The translations under genes were made by a program, and so were the position numbers. Positions 1-5,201 of a stretch of DNA of 5,201 bases are shown in pieces. The stretch's first letter is position 1. Each line of letters opens with the position of its first letter. The stretch is taken from positions 1 through 5,201 of the forward strand of contig NZ_JASLCN010000088.1 in the NCBI RefSeq assembly GCF_030151805.1. The letters are read 5' to 3'. The notes under the pieces are model-generated. The model was not told where the DNA came from and made no database searches. It worked only from the letters and a program-made list of their open reading frames with translations. This stretch comes from Fluviicola sp. (GTDB taxonomy: Bacteria > Bacteroidota > Bacteroidia > Flavobacteriales_D > Crocinitomicaceae).

Positions 1-283
1 TGTAAACATTGACCTCTTCCACTTCGTGCATTTTGCGAATATTCTCTTCAATCGCAGTCGTGTTCAGGTTTTTCATCAATTGATTGGGATAATACAGATT
101 CAATCGTTTCAAACGGACAAGCAATTCGTCTTCCGTCAAAAAAGCATTTTCATCCACCACTGAAATAGAAACATTGGGCTCCAGCACCACTGCCTCCTCC
201 TGGCTTTTACCTGCCATAATGAGTATCGCGATGACTGCTGCAGCAAACAAAGCCCAGGCCGCTATTTTCAGTTTCCCTTTCAA
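1..283 (-). CDS. ftsQ: FtsQ-like cell division protein, N-terminal part (runs off the left edge)
   Basis: Bitopic inner-membrane divisome protein; in the family FtsQ links early and late division proteins through its periplasmic POTRA and beta domains. I read 94 codons open to the window edge. Residues 2-6 (KGKLK) are a short basic cytoplasmic tail, about 7-25 are one hydrophobic membrane segment (IAAWALFAAAVIAILIMAG), and about 38-94 look like a POTRA domain: a strand (VSISVVDE), a helix starting TEDELL, then a second helix and strand ending EEVNVY. The frame has no ATG before the one inside the membrane segment (residue 23), and it is closed upstream by a TGA inside the murC tail, so the likely start is TTG at 283-281, one base after the murC stop (TAAATTG). 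A GGAAAAA purine run lies about 10 nt upstream. Position after murC fits ftsQ in Bacteroidota. Identity rests on position and architecture, since sequence conservation in this family is low. Confidence 0.82.
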   Translation of the reverse strand, partial: MKGKLKIAAWALFAAAVIAILIMAGKSQEEAVVLEPNVSISVVDENAFLTEDELLVRLKRLNLYYPNQLMKNLNTTAIEENIRKMHEVEEVNVY

Positions 284-284
284 T

Positions 285-1649
285 TTATTGTTTTTCCAAT
301 ATCTTTTTCAATTCCGGCACAATGCGGTCAATATCGCCTGCACCAATCGTTAATACAACTCCTTCGTGAACAGAAGCGGCAAATTCCAATACTTCCTGCG
401 GAGTTTTCAAATGTGCGTTTCTGCCAATTTTACGTACCAGTTCATCACTCGTAACTCCCGGAATCGGCTCTTCTCTTGCCGGATAAATCGGCATGATCAA
501 GGCTTCATCCAATTTCGATAATTCGGCTACAAACCCGGGTTCAAAATCACGTGTCCGTGAAAACAAATGCGGCTGAAAAATTCCGATCACTTTTTTATCC
601 GGATACAACAAACGAATCGACGACACCAAAGATGCGATCTCCGTCGGATGATGCGCATAATCATCAATATAGATCAGTTTCTCCGTACGAACCTGGTATT
701 CAAAACGACGTTTCACGCCTTTAAACCCTTTCAAACCGTTCCGGATTTCCGTTTCGGACAGGCCCAATTCCTTACACATCGCTGTAACCGCCAAAGCATT
801 TTCCGCGTTGTGAATTCCCGGCAAGCCCAAAGCCACTTCTTTCCACACTTCCTTTCCGAAGTGAATATCCATCAGGAATTTTCCGGCTTCGTAATGCAGG
901 TTCGTTCCGCTCACTTGCGCTTCCGGAGCATTAATTCCGTATGAAATCCCTTTAAATCCGGTTTGTTTTAAAGGTAAATTGTATTTGTAAACGACTAAAT
1001 GTCCGTCTTTGTGTTTATCTGCATATTCCTGGAAACCTTCCCGGAATGATTCTTCCGTTCCGTAAATATCCAGGTGATCCGGATCCATTGCTGTAATAAT
1101 ACTCGCAAAGGGTTTCAAGCGCAAAAACGAGCGGTCGAATTCATCCGCTTCAATCACCGAATAAACAGCATCCGGTTCAACCAACACATTGGAGTTGAAA
1201 TTCGAAGAAATTCCACCTAAAAATGCCGAACAATTCAAATGAGACTGACTCAGCACATACGCCAGCATCGTTGAAGTGGTTGTTTTACCATGCGTTCCGG
1301 CAACTCCCAAACCTTTGCTCGTTTGAGTAATCAAGCCCAAAACCTCACTTCGTTTTAAGACCCGGTGTTTTTGCTGAACATAAACCAGTTCCCCCATGGT
1401 TTTCGGGATGGCTGGAGTGTAAACCACCAAAGTCGATTCCGTATCCTGATAAGCCGACGGAATATTCGCTCCCAAATCTTCGAAATGAACCGCAATTCCT
1501 TCCTTCTGCAATTCATCCGTTAACGGTGAAGGAGTTTTATCATATCCGGCCACATCAAAACCTTTCGCTTTGAAATAGCGCGCCAGAGCAGACATCCCGA
1601 TTCCGCCGATGCCGATAAAATAAAACCGTTTGATACTATTTAACTCCAT
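285..1649 (-). CDS. murC: UDP-N-acetylmuramate--L-alanine ligase MurC
   Basis: Cytoplasmic ATP-dependent ligase that joins L-alanine to UDP-MurNAc, the first step of the peptidoglycan stem peptide. At 454 residues it has the usual family length and all three Mur ligase domains. The N-terminal UDP-binding Rossmann domain carries GIGGIGMSALA at 13-23. The central ATPase domain has the P-loop GTHGKTTT at 118-125, EADEFD at 167-172 (metal-binding acidic motif), DPDHLDIYG at 189-197 and PGIHNAENALA at 277-287. The C-terminal domain has FKGVKRRFEY at 309-318, DDYAHHPTE at 329-337 and QPHLFSRT at 359-366, all typical of MurC rather than MurD, MurE or MurF. The ATG at 1649 places GIGG at the expected distance and has a GGAGG nine bases upstream. 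This is the one gene in the run not tightly coupled to the gene before it: 175 bp with an inverted-repeat element separate it from murG. ftsQ follows after one base. Confidence 0.98.
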   Translation of the reverse strand: MELNSIKRFYFIGIGGIGMSALARYFKAKGFDVAGYDKTPSPLTDELQKEGIAVHFEDLGANIPSAYQDTESTLVVYTPAIPKTMGELVYVQQKHRVLKRSEVLGLITQTSKGLGVAGTHGKTTTSTMLAYVLSQSHLNCSAFLGGISSNFNSNVLVEPDAVYSVIEADEFDRSFLRLKPFASIITAMDPDHLDIYGTEESFREGFQEYADKHKDGHLVVYKYNLPLKQTGFKGISYGINAPEAQVSGTNLHYEAGKFLMDIHFGKEVWKEVALGLPGIHNAENALAVTAMCKELGLSETEIRNGLKGFKGVKRRFEYQVRTEKLIYIDDYAHHPTEIASLVSSIRLLYPDKKVIGIFQPHLFSRTRDFEPGFVAELSKLDEALIMPIYPAREEPIPGVTSDELVRKIGRNAHLKTPQEVLEFAASVHEGVVLTIGAGDIDRIVPELKKILEKQ

Positions 1650-1658
1650 TCTTTCAAA

Positions 1659-1663
1659 CCTCC
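1659..1663 (-). promoter_or_regulatory. Shine-Dalgarno-like site of murC inside a repeat arm
   Basis: On the minus strand these bases read GGAGG within GGGGGAGG, and nine bases (TTTGAAAGA) separate them from the murC ATG, which is an ideal spacing. The site is unusual here: the other starts in the window have weak or A-rich leaders, and Bacteroidota in general depend little on Shine-Dalgarno pairing. It forms the outer end of the left arm of the inverted repeat, so the same bases can pair with CCTCCCCC further upstream in the message. That it is used for initiation is inferred. Confidence 0.5.
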
Positions 1664-1691
1664 CCCTTCGGAGGGGGACTGAGGGGGAGGA
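1659..1691. repeat. Left arm of the inverted repeat, with alternative hairpins
   Basis: The arm holds one C block (CCTCCCCC, 1659-1666) and two G blocks (AGGGGGA, 1672-1678; GGGGGAGG, 1683-1690). The C block can form a perfect 7-bp stem with the first G block (TCCCCCT/AGGGGGA, loop TCGG, 1661-1678), or a perfect 8-bp stem with the second (1659-1666 with 1683-1690), or pair with the right arm. These structures exclude each other. In the murC message each of them would cover the GGAGG next to the start codon wholly or in part. Confidence 0.7.
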
Positions 1692-1700
1692 TTTATCTCA

Positions 1701-1718
1701 ATCTTTATGATTAAAGAT
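1701..1718. other. Perfect 7-bp dyad inside the repeat core
   Basis: ATCTTTA at 1701-1707 and TAAAGAT at 1712-1718 are exact reverse complements around a 4-base centre (TGAT). It could be a small AT-rich hairpin or a protein-binding dyad. It lies 52 bp upstream of the murC ATG. No role can be shown from the sequence alone. Confidence 0.4.
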
Positions 1719-1784
1719 GCTCTTCCCACCAATTACTCAATTATTCTATATCTCATTTTTCAAGATCGGAATAGTACACACTTT

Positions 1785-1813
1785 TCCTCCCCCTTTATCC
1801 CCTCTAAAGGGAG
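1785..1813. repeat. Right arm of the inverted repeat
   Basis: Reads CCTCCCCC at 1786-1793, CCCC at 1799-1802 and GGGAG at 1809-1813: two C blocks and one G block, the mirror image of the left arm's one C and two G blocks. It is somewhat decayed relative to the left arm (CCCC for CCCCC, GGG for GGGGG, TTTAT for TCAGT). It begins 11 bp past the murG stop on the transcript. CCCC and GGG around TCTAAA could form only a weak hairpin of their own. Confidence 0.65.
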
Positions 1814-1824
1814 AACCAAAACTC

Positions 1825-2928
1825 CTACACCAAATTCTCAATCACATCCACAATATCTTTCGTTGCATTTGGTTTTGCCATGCGTTTGATCGCAACCCGC
1901 AACTCATTCATCCTGTCTTCTTGTTTCAATAATGCCATTGCTTCCGAAATCAATTGCTCCTTTGCAACTGCATCTTTAATCAAAATGGCCGCATTGTTTT
2001 TCACCAAAGCCATTGCGTTCTTCGTCTGATGATCTTCCGAAACATTCGGAGAAGGCACCAGGATTGTCGGTTTTCCGACAATACACAATTCCGAAATAGA
2101 CAAGGCTCCGGCTCTCGACACGATTACATCCGCCAAACCGTAAGCAGCATCCATTCTCGCAATGAAATCCGTTACATGCACATTTTTCACTCCGGAAGAA
2201 GCCAATTGTGTTTTCATTTCTTCCAGGTAATATTTTCCGCATTGCCACAAAACCTGAACACCTGCTTCTTCCAATTGTTTCAAACCATAAAGGACTCCTT
2301 CGTTCATGGTGCGTGCGCCTAAACTTCCTCCCATTACAAAAAGGGTTTGCTTAGTCGGATCCAGCATCGGAAAAGCCTTAAATGCTTCTTCTTTATTGAT
2401 CGTTGTCTGATTCAACTCTTCACGAACCGGATTTCCCGTTAAGCGAATCGTGGAAGGAGGAAATACATTTTCCAACCCTTCGTATGCCGTGCAAACCGCT
2501 TTCACTTTTTTAGCAAGTAACCGATTCGTTTTTCCCGGGTATGAATTCTGTTCCTGGATCAGGGTCGGAATTCCCAAACGCTGCGCCATTTTTAACGTTG
2601 GTCCGCTGGCATAACCACCCACTCCAATCACCACTTCCGGTTTAAAATCTCTCAAAATGCGTTTTGCCAATGACAAACTCTTCAGTAATTTAAACGGAAG
2701 CGCCAGGTTTTTCAAAGTCAATTTGCGTTGCAAACCAACAATCGGTAAACCGACAATTTTGTAACCTGCGGCCGGAACTTTTTCCATTTCCATTTTACCT
2801 TCCGCACCAACAAACAGAATTTCTGCCTGCGGGTTGCGTTTTTTGATCTCATTCGCAATAGCCAATGCCGGAAAGATGTGTCCACCCGTTCCACCTCCTG
2901 AGATCACTATTTTCTTCAATTCTTTCAT
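1825..2928 (-). CDS. murG: Undecaprenyldiphospho-muramoylpentapeptide beta-N-acetylglucosaminyltransferase MurG
   Basis: GT28 family, GT-B fold glycosyltransferase on the cytoplasmic face of the membrane. It transfers GlcNAc from UDP-GlcNAc to lipid I to give lipid II. The 367-residue length is normal. N-terminal acceptor domain: glycine loop GGGTGGH at 11-17 with HIFPALA following, second loop GVGGYASGP at 102-110, then EQNSYPGKTNR at 126-136 and GNPVR at 165-169. C-terminal UDP-GlcNAc domain: third loop GGSLGA at 200-205, SRAGALSISE at 271-280, whose Glu280 matches the nucleotide-binding glutamate of E. coli MurG, and EDHQTKNA at 298-305. The basic, hydrophobic stretch around 66-93 fits the membrane-facing patch of the family. 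The ATG overlaps the ftsW stop as ATGA, with GAAGG nine bases upstream, so the two genes are probably translationally coupled. After its TAG comes the inverted-repeat gap before murC. Confidence 0.98.
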   Translation of the reverse strand: MKELKKIVISGGGTGGHIFPALAIANEIKKRNPQAEILFVGAEGKMEMEKVPAAGYKIVGLPIVGLQRKLTLKNLALPFKLLKSLSLAKRILRDFKPEVVIGVGGYASGPTLKMAQRLGIPTLIQEQNSYPGKTNRLLAKKVKAVCTAYEGLENVFPPSTIRLTGNPVREELNQTTINKEEAFKAFPMLDPTKQTLFVMGGSLGARTMNEGVLYGLKQLEEAGVQVLWQCGKYYLEEMKTQLASSGVKNVHVTDFIARMDAAYGLADVIVSRAGALSISELCIVGKPTILVPSPNVSEDHQTKNAMALVKNNAAILIKDAVAKEQLISEAMALLKQEDRMNELRVAIKRMAKPNATKDIVDVIENLV

Positions 2929-4100
2929 GCAAAAATACCTTCAGATTCTACCGAACTTTTTTCTTCCTGTTTTTGAGCAACACCTTGTACAATACCAATT
3001 CCGATACAAGCCATAATCATGGCCGATCCTCCCATTGCCAAAAACGGCATGTTTTGTCCCGTAACCGGGAAGATTCCCGTACACACCATCATGTTGACAG
3101 CCGCCTGGGAAAGCAGCAGAATTCCGATTCCCAAACAAACGTAGGTTTCAAAAAGCTGATCCGACCGCAAGGCAATACGCATGATCCGGTATAAGAGAAT
3201 CAAATAGAACAAGACCAGAATGACTGCTGAGAACGAACCGAATTCTTCCACAAAGGATGCGTAAAAGAAATCGGCATAAGCTTCCGGAATAAATTCTTTC
3301 ACTTTTCCTTTCCCGATTCCCTGCCCGAGGAAACCTCCCAGGTAAATAGCCTGCTCGGCATTATTTGCCTGTAAGTTTCCGGCCTGATCAATGTCTCCGC
3401 TATTCTCGTAACGATTCGAAATCCGGTTCATCCAGGTATCGTAACGCGGTAGAATATTCAGATCCGGCAATGCCTTATGCAAACCTATTGCCATCACGAA
3501 CAACAAAATCCCGGCGAAAATGACCGAGAAAAGTTTCGAGAAAGGCACCCGCCCCAAAAAGAGCATCGTGAAGCTGATCATGAACAAAATGGCCGCCGTG
3601 GAAAAGTTATCTTTAACAATCAACCCACAAATAATAACTATCGGCGCCATAATCGGCAAAAAACCTTTTTTCCAATCGTTCATCTCATCTTTCTTCTTCA
3701 CCAGCATCCGCGAGACATAAATCAATAAAGCCAGTTTCGCAAAATCGGAGGACTGAAAGGTCAAACCTACAAACGGAATCTTCACCCAACGACCAGCTTC
3801 GTTTACTTTCGTTCCGAAAAACAAAGTAAAGATCAACAAGCCGATCGCTCCGTAATAGATGATTTTGGACATTCGGGAAATGTACATCGGGTCGCGTTTG
3901 TGAACCCAATACATTGCCAGAACGGCCAGTAATATATAGATGAAATGTTTAAACAAATACTTAAATGGTGTTCCGCCTTCGATCTTCACCAGGATCGGGA
4001 CGAAACTGTACACAGAAACCAACGAAAAGCCAAGTAAGATGAGCGTGATTACCCAAATTACCAGATCTCCCTTAAAGTGCTTTCTTAGAAACTGTACCAT
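2925..4100 (-). CDS. ftsW: Septal peptidoglycan glycosyltransferase FtsW (SEDS family)
   Basis: Multi-pass membrane protein that polymerises lipid II at the septum together with a class B penicillin-binding protein. Length is 391 residues with about ten hydrophobic segments. Family motifs in order: NEAGRW at 100-105, QSSDFAK at 116-122, PRYDTWMNRI at 218-227, the loop GGFLGQGIGKGK at 255-266, PEAYADFFYASFVEEFG at 272-288, and TGIFPVTGQNMPFLAMGGS at 341-359. Asp277 in ADFFYA matches the proposed catalytic aspartate of SEDS polymerases. Two motif variants are seen: QSSD where the common form is QPSE, and LAMGGSA where many homologues have S-x-GGSS. The position between murD and murG argues for FtsW rather than RodA. 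It starts 3 bp after the stop of the 155-residue gene, with an A-rich leader and no clear Shine-Dalgarno, and its stop overlaps the murG start. Confidence 0.95.
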   Translation of the reverse strand: MVQFLRKHFKGDLVIWVITLILLGFSLVSVYSFVPILVKIEGGTPFKYLFKHFIYILLAVLAMYWVHKRDPMYISRMSKIIYYGAIGLLIFTLFFGTKVNEAGRWVKIPFVGLTFQSSDFAKLALLIYVSRMLVKKKDEMNDWKKGFLPIMAPIVIICGLIVKDNFSTAAILFMISFTMLFLGRVPFSKLFSVIFAGILLFVMAIGLHKALPDLNILPRYDTWMNRISNRYENSGDIDQAGNLQANNAEQAIYLGGFLGQGIGKGKVKEFIPEAYADFFYASFVEEFGSFSAVILVLFYLILLYRIMRIALRSDQLFETYVCLGIGILLLSQAAVNMMVCTGIFPVTGQNMPFLAMGGSAMIMACIGIGIVQGVAQKQEEKSSVESEGIFA

Positions 4101-4103
4101 TTT

Positions 4104-4571
4104 TTATTGATGTAGCTTGACAAAATTCTCGAAGATTTCCATCTTCGTTTTCCATTCATTTCCCTGAACGGTAAACAATAAAATATGTCTTGCTCTTTTA
4201 TTCTTTTTCAAAAATTCAAGCGCATCTTCCAATGATTCGGTTCCCGTCACCAAAGGCATCAGGGAAATAATATCTGAAGGAATGGAAAGCTGCGGATTGT
4301 CGAACTGAGCGCACCATTGAATGGAACGCAATGTTTCAGGATCTACCTGAGCCATTTCCTGAATGATCCATTCATTTGACAACCAAAAAACCGGGAATGG
4401 AAATGTTGAAATCGTTGCAGAAAGTTCTACAATAGCAGGTTTGTACCACGTGAATACATCCATGCCCCACAATTTACCCAAAGGTCTGAGGGACATTTTC
4501 TCAGCAGCCTCAAGCGACTCTTTCCGCGCCTGAAGCAATTGAGCTTGCTGATCAACTTTTTTGATTTCCAT
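4104..4571 (-). CDS. Uncharacterised 155-residue protein between murD and ftsW
   Basis: I do not recognise this protein as a named family. It is probably real: it is co-directional, fits the murD-ftsW gap with 9 bp on one side and 3 bp on the other, and has an ordinary coding composition. Residues 1-29 are charged and Gln/Glu/Lys-rich, probably helical. 30-100 is a globular stretch rich in aromatics and prolines; the protein has six tryptophans (35, 42, 63, 68, 86, 140), many for its size. 107-153 reads as strand, helix (SLEDALEFLKKNK, 113-125), strand (HILLFTVQG, 129-137), then a helix with KMEIFENFV (143-151). That last pattern resembles the end of the Mur ligase C-terminal domain, especially MurF, where a helix precedes a strand ending in KGSRG and a MExxxxxL helix, but the KGS residues are absent. 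No signal peptide or membrane segment is evident, so it is probably cytoplasmic. A role near cell wall synthesis is suggested only by position. Confidence 0.8.
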   Translation of the reverse strand: MEIKKVDQQAQLLQARKESLEAAEKMSLRPLGKLWGMDVFTWYKPAIVELSATISTFPFPVFWLSNEWIIQEMAQVDPETLRSIQWCAQFDNPQLSIPSDIISLMPLVTGTESLEDALEFLKKNKRARHILLFTVQGNEWKTKMEIFENFVKLHQ

Positions 4572-4580
4572 GACTAGAAT

Positions 4581-5201
4581 CTAAAGTGAACGAACTGCCT
4601 CTTTAAATTGATTTCCTCTGTCTTCGTAGTTCTCAAACAGGTCAAAACTTGCACATGCAGGAGACAACAATACCGTTTCGTCTTTTTTAGCCAGGCGGTA
4701 ACCGTAAGCAACAGCTTCCATTGCAGATCCAGCTTCCACGATCGTTTCCACATGACCGGAAAAAGTATCGATGATTTTTTGGTTGTCTTTTCCAAGACAG
4801 ATAATTGCTTTTACCTTTTCTTTTACCAAATCCAACAATTCGGAATAGTCATTTCCTTTATCCACACCACCAACAATCCAAACGGTTGGTTGTTCCATGC
4901 TTTCCAATGCAAACCACGTTGAGTTTACATTCGTAGCTTTGGAATCGTTGATAAATTCAATGCCACACACCTTGGCAACAAATTCCAGGCGGTGCTCCAC
5001 ATTGACGAAGTCGGACAGACTTTCGCGCACGATTTCCTTGCGAATATCAAGGATTCTTCCCGTTAGCCCTGAAGCTAAGGAATTCTGGGTATTGTGCTTA
5101 CCCTTTAATGCTAGATCGTGTATTGACATAGTGAATTGATTGTTAAAGTTTATGATGAGTTGTTTGTTTGCTACATATGCTCCTTCTTCAAAAACCTGCG
5201 T
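4581..5201 (-). CDS. murD: UDP-N-acetylmuramoylalanine--D-glutamate ligase MurD, C-terminal part (runs off the right edge)
   Basis: Cytoplasmic ligase that adds D-glutamate to UDP-MurNAc-L-Ala, the step after MurC. The frame stays open to the last base of the window, so the 206 residues seen are the C-terminal part of a protein that is usually near 440-450; the methionine encoded at 5129-5127 is internal, not a start. In the fragment, LALKGKHNTQNSLAS (about 30-44) is the end of the central ATPase domain. The C-terminal domain follows, with EHRLEFV, INDSKATNVNST (the DSKATN motif of MurD), IVGGVDKG and, near the end, LLSPACASFDLFENYEDRG, which is diagnostic for MurD. It ends with TAG nine bases before the start of the unidentified 155-residue gene. 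Nothing is missing or broken in the visible part. Confidence 0.97.
   Translation of the reverse strand, partial: TQVFEEGAYVANKQLIINFNNQFTMSIHDLALKGKHNTQNSLASGLTGRILDIRKEIVRESLSDFVNVEHRLEFVAKVCGIEFINDSKATNVNSTWFALESMEQPTVWIVGGVDKGNDYSELLDLVKEKVKAIICLGKDNQKIIDTFSGHVETIVEAGSAMEAVAYGYRLAKKDETVLLSPACASFDLFENYEDRGNQFKEAVRSL

Larger units (their letters stand above)
1659..1813. repeat. Inverted-repeat intergenic element, possibly MITE-like
   Basis: About 155 bp made of two G/C-block arms of about 30 bp in inverted orientation around a 93-bp AT-rich core that encodes nothing I can support. The inner ends of the arms match perfectly over nine bases (TCCTCCCCC against GGGGGAGGA), and the rest matches with small gaps: the right arm has shorter C and G runs and a few substitutions. 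Long terminal inverted repeats around a short non-coding core are the form of a MITE or of a dispersed palindromic repeat. AACC occurs at 1657-1660 and at 1814-1817 and could be a 4-bp target duplication, but it is short enough to be chance. No transposase is present. It fills nearly all of the murG-murC gap, and transcription of the operon would have to pass through it. No T-tract follows either arm in the direction of transcription, so it does not look like a rho-independent terminator. Confidence 0.65.

Noticed and set aside
567..944. 125-codon plus-strand open frame opposite murC
   Set aside because: It lies entirely antisense to well-conserved murC coding sequence, its protein is Arg/Phe/Gln-rich with no recognisable motif, and the other long plus-strand frames (1954-2322, 2865-3194, 4608-4922) are explained the same way.
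1659..1691. G-quadruplex in the left arm
   Set aside because: Only two G5 runs occur on one strand and one on the other, fewer than the four tracts needed for an intramolecular quadruplex.
1692..1784. Promoter for murC in the repeat core
   Set aside because: On the minus strand there are AT-rich runs such as TATAGAAT and TAATTGAG and a TTG upstream, but no pair matches the Bacteroidota TTTG / TAnnTTTG pattern at proper spacing, so I do not call a promoter.
1785..1815. Rho-independent terminator after murG
   Set aside because: The right arm can form only a short hairpin on its own, and in the direction of transcription it is followed by A residues (GGAAAAG), not a T-tract. The left arm also lacks a following T-tract.
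1707..1932. Two overlapping short plus-strand frames starting in the murG-murC gap
   Set aside because: Both start in the repeat core and run into the antisense of murG; the translations are low-complexity proline/serine/histidine-rich and follow the repeat arm, with no supporting start signal.
4581..5129. Truncated murD starting at an internal ATG
   Set aside because: The frame is open upstream of that ATG to the window edge and encodes typical MurD sequence there, so the short form is only the effect of where the window ends, with no frameshift or stop.

Overview
The window is a stretch of a division and cell wall (dcw) cluster from a member of the Bacteroidota, with every gene on the minus strand. 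In transcription order (right to left) it holds the 3' part of murD, an unidentified 155-residue gene, ftsW, murG, murC and the 5' part of ftsQ. The order murD-ftsW-murG-murC-ftsQ, with no murB or ddl between murC and ftsQ, is the arrangement known from Bacteroidota. The protein style (MurD ending, FtsW variant motifs, a short FtsQ with a POTRA-like region) and the mostly A-rich, Shine-Dalgarno-poor start regions fit Flavobacteriales. A placement near Crocinitomicaceae/Fluviicola is only a guess from the look of the proteins.

Layout: 4581-5201 is the C-terminal part of MurD, still open at the right edge. 4104-4571 is a small, tryptophan-rich protein of unknown function, 9 bp after murD and 3 bp before ftsW. 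2925-4100 is FtsW, whose stop overlaps the murG start as ATGA. 1825-2928 is MurG. 1650-1824 is the only real intergenic gap (175 bp) and is mostly filled by an approximately 155-bp inverted-repeat element. 285-1649 is MurC. 1-283 is the start of FtsQ, beginning one base after the murC stop, most likely at a TTG codon.

The genes act in one process. MurC and MurD add the first two amino acids to UDP-MurNAc in the cytoplasm. MurG puts GlcNAc on lipid I to make lipid II at the inner face of the membrane. FtsW polymerises lipid II at the division septum. FtsQ belongs to the divisome scaffold. Tight spacing argues for one polycistronic message and translational coupling, except at murG-murC, where the repeat element interrupts the run.

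The core genes are ordinary and intact. The two things worth a second look are the unidentified gene between murD and ftsW, whose last 45 residues resemble the end of a Mur ligase C-terminal domain, and the G/C-block inverted repeat directly upstream of murC, which both supplies and could hide a strong ribosome binding site.
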